NCBI GenBank assembly: GCA_030247725.1
Contig: JAOTRT010000003.1
Coordinates: 310,001 to 374,000 of the forward strand
Length of the DNA: 64,000 nucleotides
Direction of reading: 5' to 3'
From: Candidatus Nitricoxidireducens bremensis
GTDB taxonomy: Bacteria > Pseudomonadota > Gammaproteobacteria > Burkholderiales > Rhodocyclaceae
A program made the translations under genes and the position numbers. This document shows positions 8,250 through 18,179 of this stretch, one piece after another; within the stretch, counting starts at the first letter, position 1; every line of letters begins with the position of its first letter. The notes below the pieces were generated by a model. The model worked only from the letters and a program-made list of their open reading frames with translations. It searched no databases and had not been told where the DNA came from.

Positions 8250-10799
8250 ATGTCCTTGTCCCTCACCGATCAGCGGCTGGACGCCCTCTACGAGATCACG
8301 TCCGATTCCGCCGCGCCGTATGAAGAAAGACTTCAGCGCCTGCTGGCCTTCGGCTGCGGGATATTCGGGCTCGCCCACGGCATCCTGGCGCGCATCCGCG
8401 ACGACCACTACGAAATCGTCGCCGTGGCGCCCGGCGACGACCCCGCCACAATAGGCAGCCGTTTCCCCCTGGCCGATACCTATTGCAGCCACACCGTCCG
8501 CAGCGAGCATCCCATCGGTTTCGCCCGCGCCAGCGGAACGGCCTGGGAACGCCATCCCGGTTTCCGCAACTTTCGGCTCGAAGCCTATCTGGGCGCCCAG
8601 GTGCGCGTGAGTGGACGGCCCTGGGGTACCCTGAGCTTCTCCAGCTGCACGCCGATGCCGCGGGACTTCGACGCGGCGGACCGGGGCTTCATCAAGCTGC
8701 TGGCCCAATGGATCGGCTTCGGCACGGAATGGATAAAGCTCAACAAGCAGACCGCCCGCGCCTACGCCGCCGACCTGTCGCGCGCCATGATCGGCGCCAT
8801 CGACGAAGGCGTGCTCTGCATCGATACGATGGCGCCGCACCGCATCTGCTTCGTCAATCCCCTGGCCGAAACGCTGCTCGGCCTCAAGGAGGACGCCGCC
8901 ATCGGGCGCCCCCTGGCGGACCTCATCGAGCTGCTGCCGGACCCGGGCAGCTGCTGTCGCGGCATCAACGACTGGACCCACTGTCCCCAGCACGGCGAGT
9001 TCGAGGCCATGCTGCGCACGACTGGCCGGCCCGAGGGTTTTCCCGCCGCCCTCAAATTCGCACCCGTGGCGCTGGACGGCGACGCCCTCACGGTGGTGAC
9101 CCTGCGCGACATCGGCAAGAGCCGGCAGACGGAGGAAAAGCTGCGCCTGTCCGACAAGGTGTTCGAGTACAGCGCCGAGGCCATCGTCATCACCGATGCC
9201 GACGCCCGCATCCTGGCGGTGAACCCGGCCTTCACCTGGCTGACCGGCTACCGGCCGGACGAGGCCATCGGCCAGACGCCGCGCATCCTCAAGTCGGGCC
9301 GCCACGACGATGCCTTCTACACCGGCATGTGGCAGGAGTTGATCGGCAACGGCCACTGGGAGGGCGAGCTCTGGGACCGGCGCAAGGACGGCAGCGAATA
9401 CCCGAAATGGCTGACCATCAATGCCGTCAGCGACGACGGCCGCACCAGCCATTACGTCGCCCTGTTCTCCGACATGTCGGAACGCAAGGAGAACGAGGAC
9501 CGCATCCGCTTCCTGGCCGAGCACGACCATCTGACGGGCCTGCCCAACCGGCGCCTGATGGAAGCACGCGCGCGCCAGCTGATCGCCTCGGGGCGGCGGC
9601 GCGACGCCGGCCTGGCGCTGATGGTCATCGACCTGGACCGCTTCAAGAACGTGAACGACAGCTACGGCCACCCGGTCGGCGACCGCCTGCTGATCGAAGT
9701 CGCCCACCGGCTCGTCGCCAACGTGCGCGACACCGACATGGTGGTGCGCCTCGGCGGTGACGAGTTCGTCGTGCTGCTGGAGGATATCCACGATGCGGAG
9801 GCCGCCGCCGTCGTTGCCGGCAAGATCCGCGCCGCCCTCAACCAGCCGGTATTGGTGGACGACAAGGTCCTGCATACGCCGCCGAGCATCGGCATCGCCC
9901 TGTTCCCGGACGACGGCGACAACGTGGATACCCTGCTGCAGAACGCCGACACCGCCCTCTACCAGGTCAAGGCCACCGGCCGCAATGCCTGGATGTTCTA
10001 CACCGGCCAGATGAACGAAGCGGTGCGCCTGCGCCTGCAGCTGGAGAACGACATGCGCGCGGCCTTCGAGGCCGACGCCTTCAGCCTGCATTTCCAGCCC
10101 CAGTTCGACATCAACAGCCGCCGCATCATCGCCTGGGAGGCGCTGCTGCGCTGGCCGCATCCGGAGCACGGCTGGATACCGCCGGAGAAGTTCATCCCGG
10201 TGGCCGAGGAGACGGGCCTCATCCTGGCCCTCGGCGACTGGGTACTGCGCAACGCCTGCCGCGAGGCACGGCGCTGGCTGGACGACGGACTGGGGCGCTA
10301 CCGCATCAGCGTGAACGTGTCGGCGCTCCAGCTGGCGGCGCCGGACTTCGCCGACGGCGTGGCGCAGGTCCTCGCCGACGCCGGCCTCGACCCGGCGCAA
10401 CTGGAACTGGAGATCACCGAGAGCGTCCTCATGAGCCGGAGCAGCACCGTACCGGGCACCATCCGCCGCCTCAAGGAACTCGGCGTCTACCTGACCCTGG
10501 ACGACTTCGGCACCGGGTATTGCTCCCTCGCCTACCTGCAGGCCTTCGCCGTGGACCGGCTGAAGATCGACCGCTCCTTCGTCCGCGACCTGGAAAGCAA
10601 CCCGGACAACGCCGCCATCGTGCGGGCCGTGATCTCCCTGGCCCAGGCCCTCAAGCTGGACGTGGTGGCCGAAGGCGTCGAGACCGACCATCAGACCAGC
10701 TTCCTGCGGGAACACGGCTGCGGCGAAACCCAGGGCTTCCTGACCGGCCGGCCCATGCCGGCCGAGGCGGTGGCGGGCTTCGTCGCCGCCGCGGCCTAG
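8250..10799 (+). CDS. GAF-PAS-PAS-GGDEF-EAL bifunctional-type cyclic di-GMP enzyme
   Basis: An 849-residue, apparently cytosolic protein. It has a GAF domain (about 30-170, with ADTYCSHTV), a PAS-like domain (about 180-290), a PAS/PAC domain (about 295-415, AIVITDADARILAVNPAF), a GGDEF diguanylate cyclase domain (about 420-580) and an EAL phosphodiesterase domain (about 590-845). The active-site RLGGDEF is intact near residue 500, with an RxxD inhibitory site (RDTD) five residues before it. The EAL motif is intact (WEALLRW near 630), as are DDFGTGY, LKIDRSFV and EGVET. Both activities are therefore possible, tuned by the GAF/PAS sensors. No transmembrane helix is evident. Confidence 0.95.
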   Translation: MSLSLTDQRLDALYEITSDSAAPYEERLQRLLAFGCGIFGLAHGILARIRDDHYEIVAVAPGDDPATIGSRFPLADTYCSHTVRSEHPIGFARASGTAWERHPGFRNFRLEAYLGAQVRVSGRPWGTLSFSSCTPMPRDFDAADRGFIKLLAQWIGFGTEWIKLNKQTARAYAADLSRAMIGAIDEGVLCIDTMAPHRICFVNPLAETLLGLKEDAAIGRPLADLIELLPDPGSCCRGINDWTHCPQHGEFEAMLRTTGRPEGFPAALKFAPVALDGDALTVVTLRDIGKSRQTEEKLRLSDKVFEYSAEAIVITDADARILAVNPAFTWLTGYRPDEAIGQTPRILKSGRHDDAFYTGMWQELIGNGHWEGELWDRRKDGSEYPKWLTINAVSDDGRTSHYVALFSDMSERKENEDRIRFLAEHDHLTGLPNRRLMEARARQLIASGRRRDAGLALMVIDLDRFKNVNDSYGHPVGDRLLIEVAHRLVANVRDTDMVVRLGGDEFVVLLEDIHDAEAAAVVAGKIRAALNQPVLVDDKVLHTPPSIGIALFPDDGDNVDTLLQNADTALYQVKATGRNAWMFYTGQMNEAVRLRLQLENDMRAAFEADAFSLHFQPQFDINSRRIIAWEALLRWPHPEHGWIPPEKFIPVAEETGLILALGDWVLRNACREARRWLDDGLGRYRISVNVSALQLAAPDFADGVAQVLADAGLDPAQLELEITESVLMSRSSTVPGTIRRLKELGVYLTLDDFGTGYCSLAYLQAFAVDRLKIDRSFVRDLESNPDNAAIVRAVISLAQALKLDVVAEGVETDHQTSFLREHGCGETQGFLTGRPMPAEAVAGFVAAAA

Positions 10800-10862
10800 A
10801 ACCCAGGGACGAGGCACGCGGCCTGCCGCATGACTCCTGATCGCCTCGCGGGCGACCCGGCC

Positions 10863-11789
10863 TCACTCGGGCAGGGCGAAGGCCAGCCCGGGCGCCAGGG
10901 GAAAACCCCGCAGGAAGTCGCCGGCAGGCAGGCGCCGGCTGCCGGGCTTCTGCAGCTCCAGCAGGCGCAGGGCACCCTCGCCACAGGCGACGACGATGCC
11001 CGCCGCGCCGCTTTCCAGCACGGTGCCGGGCACACCGGTAGCGCTTGCGGGCGCAGCCTTCCATATCTTCAGCGGCATTTCGCCGAACAGGGCCGCACCA
11101 CCGGGGAAGGGATTGAAGGCCCGCAGCTTGCGGTCCAGCTCCGCGGCCGGCCGGCGCCAGTCGAGTTCGGCTTCGGCCTTCTCGATCTTGTGGGCGTAAG
11201 TGACGCCGGCCTCGGGCTGGGGCACGGGACTCAGGCTTTCCAGCCTGCCGAGGGCCTCCACGATCAGGGCCGCGCCCTGGGCGGCGAGCTTGTCGTGGAG
11301 CGTCGCCGCCGTGTCGTCGGCGGCGATGGGCTGGCGGCCGGCCAGCAGCATGGGGCCGGTGTCGAGGCCCGCTTCCATGCGCATGATGGTGACGCCGGTC
11401 TCGGCGTCGCCCGCCTCGATGGCGCGCTGGATCGGCGCCGCGCCGCGCCAGCGCGGCAACAGGGAACCGTGGATGTTGATGCAGCCCAGGCGCGGAATGT
11501 CGAGCACCGCCTGGGGCAGGATGAGGCCGTAGGCCGCGACCACCATGACATCGGCCTGGGCATCCATGACGGGCTGATGGGTCGCCGGGTCCTTGAGCCG
11601 CTCGGGCTGATGCACGGGAATGCCGTGGGCCGCGGCGAGTTGTTTGACGGGACTCGCCTGGAGCTGCATGCCGCGCCCCGCCGGACGGTCGGGCTGGGTG
11701 AGTACCAGGGGAACCTCGAAGCCGGCAGCGAGGATGGCCTCCAGCGCAATGCGGGCGAATTCCGGCGTACCGGCGAAGATGACGCGCAT
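10863..11789 (-). CDS. fmt: Methionyl-tRNA formyltransferase
   Basis: A 308-residue enzyme that formylates initiator Met-tRNA using 10-formyl-tetrahydrofolate. The N-terminal formyltransferase fold begins [19 protein letters not shown]. The catalytic loop reads [15 protein letters not shown] and is followed by GLDTGPML. The C-terminal tRNA-binding domain (about 205-305) includes the [10 protein letters not shown] signature. The ATG at 11787-11789 overlaps the def stop by one base (TGATG), so the two are translationally coupled. Deformylation and formylation enzymes are commonly paired this way. Confidence 0.96.
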   Translation of the reverse strand: MRVIFAGTPEFARIALEAILAAGFEVPLVLTQPDRPAGRGMQLQASPVKQLAAAHGIPVHQPERLKDPATHQPVMDAQADVMVVAAYGLILPQAVLDIPRLGCINIHGSLLPRWRGAAPIQRAIEAGDAETGVTIMRMEAGLDTGPMLLAGRQPIAADDTAATLHDKLAAQGAALIVEALGRLESLSPVPQPEAGVTYAHKIEKAEAELDWRRPAAELDRKLRAFNPFPGGAALFGEMPLKIWKAAPASATGVPGTVLESGAAGIVVACGEGALRLLELQKPGSRRLPAGDFLRGFPLAPGLAFALPE

Positions 11790-12292
11790 CAGGCCGTTAT
11801 CCGGGCTTGCTTGGCGAGCTTCGCTTTGATGCGCGTCTGCTTCAGGCGCGAGAGATACTCGACGAAGACCTTGCCCTCCAGATGGTCCATCTCGTGCTGG
11901 ATGCAAACGGCCAGCAGGTCTTCGGCATCGAGTTCGAAAGGCCGCCCCTCGGCATCCAGGGCCCGCACGCGCACCCGCGCGGAGCGCTGGACCGTCTCGT
12001 AGATGCCGGGCACCGAAAGACAGCCCTCCTCGCCTTCGCATTCGCCGTCGCGCCAGACGATCTCCGGATTGATGAAGACCATCAGGCGGTTCTTTTCCTC
12101 GGAGACGTCGATGACGATGACCCGCTTATGCACGTCCACCTGCGTCGCCGCGAGGCCGATGCCCGGCGCCGCGTACATGGTCTCGGCCATGTCGGCGGCA
12201 AGCTTGCGGATACCGGCATCGACAGCCTTCACCGGTGCCGCCTTGGTGTGCAGCCGCGGGTCGGGGTAGCGCAAAATGGGCAATAGAGCCAT
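11789..12292 (-). CDS. def: Peptide deformylase
   Basis: A 167-residue metalloenzyme removing the N-formyl group from nascent proteins. All three family motifs are present: [15 protein letters not shown] (metal-binding Cys) and QHEMDHLEG (HExxH metal site). Length is typical. The ATG is at 12290-12292. The gene is divergent from the LysM protein gene across a 76-bp gap and coupled to fmt downstream. Confidence 0.97.
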   Translation of the reverse strand: MALLPILRYPDPRLHTKAAPVKAVDAGIRKLAADMAETMYAAPGIGLAATQVDVHKRVIVIDVSEEKNRLMVFINPEIVWRDGECEGEEGCLSVPGIYETVQRSARVRVRALDAEGRPFELDAEDLLAVCIQHEMDHLEGKVFVEYLSRLKQTRIKAKLAKQARITA

Positions 12293-12368
12293 GAAACGGG
12301 TCCAAGTATCGATTGATGCCGGGAGGATTTGGGGGCAGAATCCGGCGGAATCTGCGGGAGATCAATCC

Positions 12369-13406
12369 ATGCGTCGCATTATATCTGCGCTGCTGTTGTG
12401 TTTTTCAAGCGCCTGGGCCGTGGCCCAAGGCGTAGCGCCCATCGAGCTGGCGCCCGACGCGCCCGACCGCCACATCGTCGTGCCCGGCGACACCCTCTGG
12501 GGCATCGCCACCAAGTTCCTCAAGGACCCCTATCGCTGGCCCGACATCTGGCGCCTCAATCCCGAGGACATCAAGAATCCCCACCGCATCTATCCCGGTC
12601 AGGTGGTCATCCTCGACAAGAGCGGTGCCCAGCCGCTGCTGAAGCTGGGCCGCATGGTCAAGGCGGAGCCGCGCATCTATACGGAGGAGCAGCAGAAGGA
12701 GATTCCGGCGATCCCCCAGAGCGTGATCGAGCCCTTCCTCTCCAACCCCCTCGTCGTCAGCGCCGGTTCCCTGGAAGCGTCGGCGCGGGTCGTCGCCTCC
12801 CAGGAAAGCCGCGTGTATCTGGCCGCCGGCGACCGCATCTACGCCACGGGCGTCAAGCACAAGGACAAGAACTGGCAGGTCTTCCGCCTCGGCAAGGCCA
12901 TGGCCGATCCGGACCGGCCGGACCCGGAGAAGCCCGGCGAAATCCTCGGCGTCGAGGCCATCTACCTGGGCACGGCGAAGCTGCTGCAGGAAGGCGAACC
13001 CGCCACCTTCGAGGTCACCTCGATCCGCCAGGAAATCGGCCGCAACGACTACCTGCTGCCGGCGCCGGCGCCGGAGACCATCAGCTACGTGCCCCACGCC
13101 CCGGCCACCAAGATCAACGGCCGCATCATCGCCCTCTACGGCGGCGTCGGCGAGGGTGGCCGCTTCTCCATCGTCTCCTTCTCCCGCGGCAAGCGCGACG
13201 GCCTGGAGATCGGCCATGTGCTGGACCTCTACCGGGCCGGCAAGGCGGTCATGAACCGCTACAACGACCAGAAGGAAACCCACGTGCTGCCGGACGAGCG
13301 CTACGGCAACCTGTTCGTCTTCCGGGTCTTCGACCGGGTGTCCTACGCCCTGGTGATGAGCGCCGCGCGGCCCGTGGTCGCCGGGGATTACGTCCGCACG
13401 CCCTGA
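12369..13406 (+). CDS. Exported LysM-domain peptidoglycan-binding protein
   Basis: 345 residues. A signal peptide (MRRIISALLLCFSSAWAVAQ) is followed by a LysM domain at about 35-90 (VPGDTLWGIATKFL...PHRIYPGQVVIL) that binds peptidoglycan glycan strands. The remaining 250 residues form a conserved region without a recognised catalytic motif, so this is unlikely to be a hydrolase by itself. This gene is regularly found between def/fmt and dprA in betaproteobacteria. Start ATG at 12369. Confidence 0.9.
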   Translation: MRRIISALLLCFSSAWAVAQGVAPIELAPDAPDRHIVVPGDTLWGIATKFLKDPYRWPDIWRLNPEDIKNPHRIYPGQVVILDKSGAQPLLKLGRMVKAEPRIYTEEQQKEIPAIPQSVIEPFLSNPLVVSAGSLEASARVVASQESRVYLAAGDRIYATGVKHKDKNWQVFRLGKAMADPDRPDPEKPGEILGVEAIYLGTAKLLQEGEPATFEVTSIRQEIGRNDYLLPAPAPETISYVPHAPATKINGRIIALYGGVGEGGRFSIVSFSRGKRDGLEIGHVLDLYRAGKAVMNRYNDQKETHVLPDERYGNLFVFRVFDRVSYALVMSAARPVVAGDYVRTP

Positions 13407-13414
13407 AGCCGACC

Positions 13415-14536
13415 GTGGCGACGGCCGCCTGGATACGCCTGACCCTGGTTCCCGGCGTCGGCGGCGAGACCCAGCGCCAGCTGTTGAAGACCTTCGGCCT
13501 GCCCGAGGCCGTGTTCGCCGCCGGCCTGCCGGCCCTGCGCAATGCCGTCGGCAGCACCCTGGCGGAGCGCCTGGTGAGCCACGACAGCAGCGCCGAAGTG
13601 GAGACGGCCCTGGCCTGGGCCGCCGAGCCGGGCAACCGCATCGTCACCCTGGCCGACCCGGAATACCCCCAGGCACTACTGGAGTGCGTCGATCCGCCCA
13701 TATTGTTATATGCGAAGGGCGACGTGGCCTGTCTCAACCGTCCCGCCATCGCCATCGTCGGCAGCCGCAACGCCACCCATCAAGGCGAAGCCAACGCCGA
13801 GGCCTTCGCCGCCCATCTGGCCGGCACCGGGCTGACGGTCGTCAGCGGCCTGGCCCTGGGCATCGACGCCGCCGCCCACCGGGGCGCCCTGGCCGGTGCC
13901 GGCGCCACCGTCGCCGTGATCGGCACCGGGGCCGACCGCATCTATCCGGCGAAGAACGAGGCCCTGGCGCGCCGGATCGTCGAGAAGGGCGCCATCGTCA
14001 GCGAATTCCCCCTCGGCACGCCGGCCCTGGCGGGCAACTTCCCGCGCCGCAACCGCATCATCGCCGGGCTCGCGCGGGGTTGCCTGGTGGTGGAGGCAGC
14101 CGAACGCAGCGGTTCCCTCATCACCGCCCGTCTGGCCGCCGAGAGCGGGCGGGAAGTCTTCGCCATCCCGGGCTCCATCCATTCGCCCCTGTCCAAGGGC
14201 TGCCACAAGCTCATCAAGCAGGGGGCCAAGCTCGTGGACAAGGCGGAAGACATATTGGAGGAGCTGCGCTGGGAAGCCAGCGTCAATCCCATCGCGGGCA
14301 GCGGGCGTACCGCCGCTCCGGGGCGGGGAGACAGCGGGTCTGCTTTGCCGGCGGCGCCGGCCGATGGCGAAGAGGACCGGGTCCTGCTCGCCATCGGCCA
14401 CGAAAGCTGCTCCCTGGAGACCCTCTGCGTGCGCACCGGACTGGCCGTCGATGCGCTGCTGGCACGGCTTCTCGCCCTCGAACTGGACGGCCGTATCGGC
14501 CAGTTGCCGGGCGGGCGCTACCAGCGCCTCTCCTGA
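13415..14536 (+). CDS. dprA: DNA-processing protein DprA
   Basis: 373 residues. The protein loads RecA onto incoming single-stranded DNA during natural transformation. A short N-terminal helical domain is followed by the Rossmann-like core (about 110-290): IAIVGSRNAT, VSGLALGIDAAAHRGAL and AIPGSIHSPLSKGCHKLIKQ. A C-terminal winged-helix domain follows (about 320-373). The start is a GTG at 13415, 8 bp after the LysM stop; the open frame continues upstream through the LysM gene in another frame. smg usually follows dprA in related genomes but is absent here. Confidence 0.95.
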   Translation: MATAAWIRLTLVPGVGGETQRQLLKTFGLPEAVFAAGLPALRNAVGSTLAERLVSHDSSAEVETALAWAAEPGNRIVTLADPEYPQALLECVDPPILLYAKGDVACLNRPAIAIVGSRNATHQGEANAEAFAAHLAGTGLTVVSGLALGIDAAAHRGALAGAGATVAVIGTGADRIYPAKNEALARRIVEKGAIVSEFPLGTPALAGNFPRRNRIIAGLARGCLVVEAAERSGSLITARLAAESGREVFAIPGSIHSPLSKGCHKLIKQGAKLVDKAEDILEELRWEASVNPIAGSGRTAAPGRGDSGSALPAAPADGEEDRVLLAIGHESCSLETLCVRTGLAVDALLARLLALELDGRIGQLPGGRYQRLS

Positions 14537-14600
14537 ACCCGACTTGCCAGCGCCCGCCGGAGGCGCTTATGATGCCGCGCTCACTCACCGCGGCCAGCCC

Positions 14601-17195
14601 ATGACCAAGCAACTCATCATCGCCGAGAAGCCCTCCGTCGCCCAGGACATCGCCAAAGCCCTGGGAGGCTTCACGCGCCAGGGCGAGTACTTCGAGAGCG
14701 ACGACTACGTGCTGTCGTCGGCCATCGGCCATCTGCTCGAACTCACGGTGCCCGAGGAATACGACGTCAAGCGCGGCAAGTGGACCTTCACCCACCTGCC
14801 GATGATCCCGCCGCGCTTCGCCTTGAACCCCATCGAGAAGACTTCCGACCGCCTCAAGCTGCTGACGCGGCTCATGAAGCGCAAGGACGTCTCCGGCCTG
14901 GTGAACGCCTGCGACGCGGGCCGCGAGGGTGAGTTGATCTTCCGCTACGTGGTCCAGCACGCTTTCAACGACAAGCCCGCCAAGCCGGTGCGCCGCCTGT
15001 GGCTGCAGTCCATGACGGCCGCCTCGATCCGCGACGGCTTCGCCCATCTGCGCTCCGATGCGGAAATGCTGCCTCTGGCCGACGCCGCCCGCTGCCGCTC
15101 CGAAGCCGACTGGCTGATCGGCATCAACGGCACCCGTGCCATGACGGCCTTCAATTCGAAGGAGGGTGGCTTCTACAAGACGCCCGTGGGCCGCGTACAG
15201 ACGCCGACCCTGGCCATCCTGGTGGAGCGGGAAAACCGCATCCGCGCCTTCAAGTCCCGCGACTACTGGGAAGTGGAAGCCGAGTTCCAGGCCGTCGCCG
15301 GCACCTACCGGGGCCGCTGGTTCGACGAGAAGTTCAAGAAGAACGAGGACGAGCACGCCAAGGCCGAGCGCCTGTGGGAAAAATCCCGCGCCGAGGAAAT
15401 CCGCAAGAAGTGCATGGGCAAGCACGGCGTCGTGGAAGAGGAAAGCAAGCCCAAGACCGAGCTGTCGCCCCAGTTGTTCGACCTCACCAGCCTGCAGCGG
15501 GACGCCAACGGCCGCTTCGGCTTCTCGGCCCGCACCACCCTGTCCATCGCCCAGGCCCTGTACGAGAAGCACAAGGTCCTCACCTATCCGCGTACCGACG
15601 CCCGCTGCCTGCCCGAGGACTACATCGGCACGGTGAAGGACACCCTGCAGGCCATGGAAGGCACCGGCTACGAAGGCCTGGCGAAGAACATCCTGAAGAA
15701 CGGCTGGGTGCATCCCAATAAGCGCATCTTCAACAACGCCAAGATCTCCGACCACTTCGCCATCATCCCCACCGGCGCCGCACCGAAGAGCCTTTCGGAA
15801 GCCGAGCAGAAGATCTACGACCTGGTGACGCGCCGCTTCCTCGCCATCTTCTATCCGGCCGCCGAGTACAACGTCACCACGCGCATCACCCGCGTCGAGA
15901 AGGAAGCCTTCAAGACCGAGGGCAAGGTGCTGGTCACCGCCGGCTGGCTGGCCGTCTACGGCAAGGCCGCGAGCGCCGACGAGGAGAGCCCCAACCTGCC
16001 GCCCCTGGAACCCAAGGAGCGCGTCTGGGCCAACGACGTGGAGGTCAAGGACAACCAGACCAAGCCGCCGGCCCGCTTCAACGAAGCCACACTGCTCTCC
16101 GCCATGGAAGGCGCCGGCAAGCTGGTCGAGGACGAGGAGCTGCGCGAAGCCATGTCCGAGCGCGGCCTCGGTACGCCGGCCACCCGCGCCGCCACCATCG
16201 AGGGACTGATCGCCGAGGAGTACGTGCACCGCAACGGCCGCGAACTGCAGCCGACGGCCAAGGCCTTCTCCCTGCTGTTCGCCCTGGAACAGTTGCGGGT
16301 GGACGAGATCCGCTCCCCCGAGCTCACCGGCCTGTGGGAGTGGAAGCTCAAGGAGATGGAGCAGGGCAAGCTCAAGCGCGACGAGTTCATGGCCCACATC
16401 GTCGAGCAGACCCAGGTCATGGTAGACCGGATCAAGCACGGCGAATTCGCCGATCCGGATTTCGGCACCCTCAAGTCCCCCTGCCCCAAGTGCGGCGGCA
16501 CCATCCACGAGACCTACAAGCACTTCAAATGCGACAAGTGCGACTACAAGCTCTGGAAGGTGGTCGCCAGCCGCCAGTGGGAACCCGAGGAAATGGACGA
16601 GCTGCTGGCGAAACGCCAGATCGGCCCGCTGGACGGCTTCCGCAGCAAGATGGGGCGGGCGTTTTCCGCCATCATCAAGCTCAACGCCGAGCACACCCCC
16701 GAGTTCGACTTCGGCAACAACGCCGATGCCGATGGCGAGGAAGTGGACTTCAGCGGCCAGGAGCCCCTGGGCGCCTGCCCCAAGTGCGGCAGCCGCGTCT
16801 TCGACCAGGGCATGGCCTATATCTGCGAGAAATCCGTCGGCGCCGCCAAGTCCTGCGACTTCCGCTCCGGCAAGGTGATCCTCCAGCAGGAGGTCTCCCG
16901 CGCCGAGATGCAGAAGCTGCTGGAGACGGGCAAGACCAGCCTGCTCAAGGGCTTCGTCTCCAACCGCACGCGCAAGAAGTTCTCCGCTTATCTGGTGCGG
17001 GGCGCCGACGGCAAGGTGGGCTTCGAGTTCGAGGCCCGGGCGCCCAAGGCCCCGAAGGCCGCGGCCGGCGAAGGCGCCGCGGCGCCGGCGAAGGCAGCCC
17101 CCAAGGCCGCTGCAAAAACGGCCAAGACCGCCGCCAAGCCAGCCGCCGCGAAGAAGCCCGCGGCGAAAAAGCCGGCGGCCAAGTCCGCCAAGTAG
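14601..17195 (+). CDS. topB: DNA topoisomerase III with zinc-ribbon region and lysine/alanine-rich tail
   Basis: An 864-residue type IA topoisomerase. It has a TOPRIM domain (KQLIIAEKPSVAQDIAKALG; acidic DAGREGELI) and the catalytic Tyr near residue 329 in TYPRTDARCL. The SKEGG-FYKTPVGRVQTPTL segment is typical of TopB. After the core there are zinc-ribbon-like segments (CPKCGGTIHE..CDKCDYK near 630, then CPKCGSRVF..C near 730). The last 55 residues are Ala/Lys/Pro-rich (PAKAAPKAAAKTAKTAAKPA...), like a histone H1 tail, and may add nonspecific DNA binding. The ATG at 14601 is 64 bp after dprA. The DUF924 gene starts 4 bp after the stop. Confidence 0.93.
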   Translation: MTKQLIIAEKPSVAQDIAKALGGFTRQGEYFESDDYVLSSAIGHLLELTVPEEYDVKRGKWTFTHLPMIPPRFALNPIEKTSDRLKLLTRLMKRKDVSGLVNACDAGREGELIFRYVVQHAFNDKPAKPVRRLWLQSMTAASIRDGFAHLRSDAEMLPLADAARCRSEADWLIGINGTRAMTAFNSKEGGFYKTPVGRVQTPTLAILVERENRIRAFKSRDYWEVEAEFQAVAGTYRGRWFDEKFKKNEDEHAKAERLWEKSRAEEIRKKCMGKHGVVEEESKPKTELSPQLFDLTSLQRDANGRFGFSARTTLSIAQALYEKHKVLTYPRTDARCLPEDYIGTVKDTLQAMEGTGYEGLAKNILKNGWVHPNKRIFNNAKISDHFAIIPTGAAPKSLSEAEQKIYDLVTRRFLAIFYPAAEYNVTTRITRVEKEAFKTEGKVLVTAGWLAVYGKAASADEESPNLPPLEPKERVWANDVEVKDNQTKPPARFNEATLLSAMEGAGKLVEDEELREAMSERGLGTPATRAATIEGLIAEEYVHRNGRELQPTAKAFSLLFALEQLRVDEIRSPELTGLWEWKLKEMEQGKLKRDEFMAHIVEQTQVMVDRIKHGEFADPDFGTLKSPCPKCGGTIHETYKHFKCDKCDYKLWKVVASRQWEPEEMDELLAKRQIGPLDGFRSKMGRAFSAIIKLNAEHTPEFDFGNNADADGEEVDFSGQEPLGACPKCGSRVFDQGMAYICEKSVGAAKSCDFRSGKVILQQEVSRAEMQKLLETGKTSLLKGFVSNRTRKKFSAYLVRGADGKVGFEFEARAPKAPKAAAGEGAAAPAKAAPKAAAKTAKTAAKPAAAKKPAAKKPAAKSAK

Positions 17196-17199
17196 CGCC

Positions 17200-17799
17200 A
17201 TGGCCGCCGCGCTGTCCCCGGCCGCGGCGGCCGTCCTCGACTTCTGGTTCCTGCCGGCCGGCCATGCTGGCCACGATGTCTTCCGTCCCGAGTGGTTCCG
17301 CAAGGACCCGGCCTTCGACGCCGCCATCCGCGAGCGCTTCGGCCCGCTGGTGGACGAGGCCCTGGCCGGCGGTCTCGGCGACTGGGACGCCACGGCGGAC
17401 GGGGCCCTCGCCCGCATCCTGCTGCTCGACCAGTTCACGCGCAACCTGTTCCGCGGCGACGCACTGGCCTTCGCCGGCGACGCCGCCGCCCTGGCCCTGG
17501 CCGAAAGCCTGGTGGCGAGCGGACGCGACAAGAACCTGCCGCCGATCCGCCGCTGGTTCGTCTTTCTGCCCTTCGAGCACAGCGAATCCCTGCTGAACCA
17601 GGAGCGCGCCGTGGCCCTCTTCGCCGGCCTGCGGCGCGAGGCCCAGCATCCGGCCTTCGAGTCGGCCTACGACTATGCGGTGCGCCACCGGGACGTCATC
17701 GAACGTTTCGGCCGCTTTCCCCACCGCAACGCCGTCCTCGGCCGACCCTCTACGCATGAGGAAGAGGCCTATCTGAAGCTGCCGGGTTCGGGCTTCTGA
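17200..17799 (+). CDS. DUF924 family protein
   Basis: A 199-residue alpha-helical, TPR-like protein of a widespread bacterial and eukaryotic family with unknown biochemical role. Family motifs visible are VLDFWF near the start, WFRKDPAFDA, LLLDQFTRNLFR and FVFLPFEHSE, and the C-terminal FGRFPHRNAVLGR..T.EE..YL. The start ATG at 17200 lies 4 bp after the topB stop, so it is probably cotranscribed. Confidence 0.88.
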   Translation: MAAALSPAAAAVLDFWFLPAGHAGHDVFRPEWFRKDPAFDAAIRERFGPLVDEALAGGLGDWDATADGALARILLLDQFTRNLFRGDALAFAGDAAALALAESLVASGRDKNLPPIRRWFVFLPFEHSESLLNQERAVALFAGLRREAQHPAFESAYDYAVRHRDVIERFGRFPHRNAVLGRPSTHEEEAYLKLPGSGF

Positions 17800-17871
17800 T
17801 CCCGTCGTCCTAAATTTTCCGCCGCCCGGGCCGATAGATGAAGCATCGGTCCCCGGATGGAGGAGATTTCG

Positions 17872-18174
17872 ATGGACATCGCACTGAGTCAGGCCGAAGG
17901 CCGCACCGTGGTGGCCCTGCGGGGCCGCTTCGTCTTCGACAGCCACCGGGACTTCCGCGGCGTCATGGAACGTTCGCTGCGGGCGCGGCCGGGAGAAGTG
18001 GAATTCGACCTCGGCGGCGTGGACTACGTGGACAGCGCCGCCCTCGGCATGCTGCAGGTGCTGGGCGACAAGGCCCGGGCGGCAGGAAAGAAAGTCGTCC
18101 TGCGCAACAGCCGGGGAAACATCCGGGCGCTCCTGGGCATCGCCGGCATCGACCGCCTGCTGCCGGTCGCCTGA
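17872..18174 (+). CDS. STAS-domain protein (anti-anti-sigma factor type)
   Basis: A 100-residue single STAS domain. The VDYVDSAALGMLQVLGD segment has the Ser that is phosphorylated in SpoIIAA-type antagonists. Such proteins work in partner-switching circuits with a serine kinase and phosphatase, or as small regulatory partners; neither partner is adjacent. I chose the ATG at 17872 because GGAGGAG lies 7 bp upstream; another ATG at 17857 would place that site inside the gene. It converges on oxyR, with 5 bp between the stops. Confidence 0.85.
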   Translation: MDIALSQAEGRTVVALRGRFVFDSHRDFRGVMERSLRARPGEVEFDLGGVDYVDSAALGMLQVLGDKARAAGKKVVLRNSRGNIRALLGIAGIDRLLPVA

Positions 18175-18179
18175 CGGGC

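Noticed and set aside
8196..10817. An 873-codon minus-strand open frame opposite the GGDEF-EAL gene
   Set aside because: Antisense shadow; the plus-strand gene has all catalytic motifs.
14283..17531. A 1082-codon minus-strand open frame opposite topB
   Set aside because: It is antisense to the complete topoisomerase III gene, and its composition is low-complexity Gly/Leu/Ala/His.
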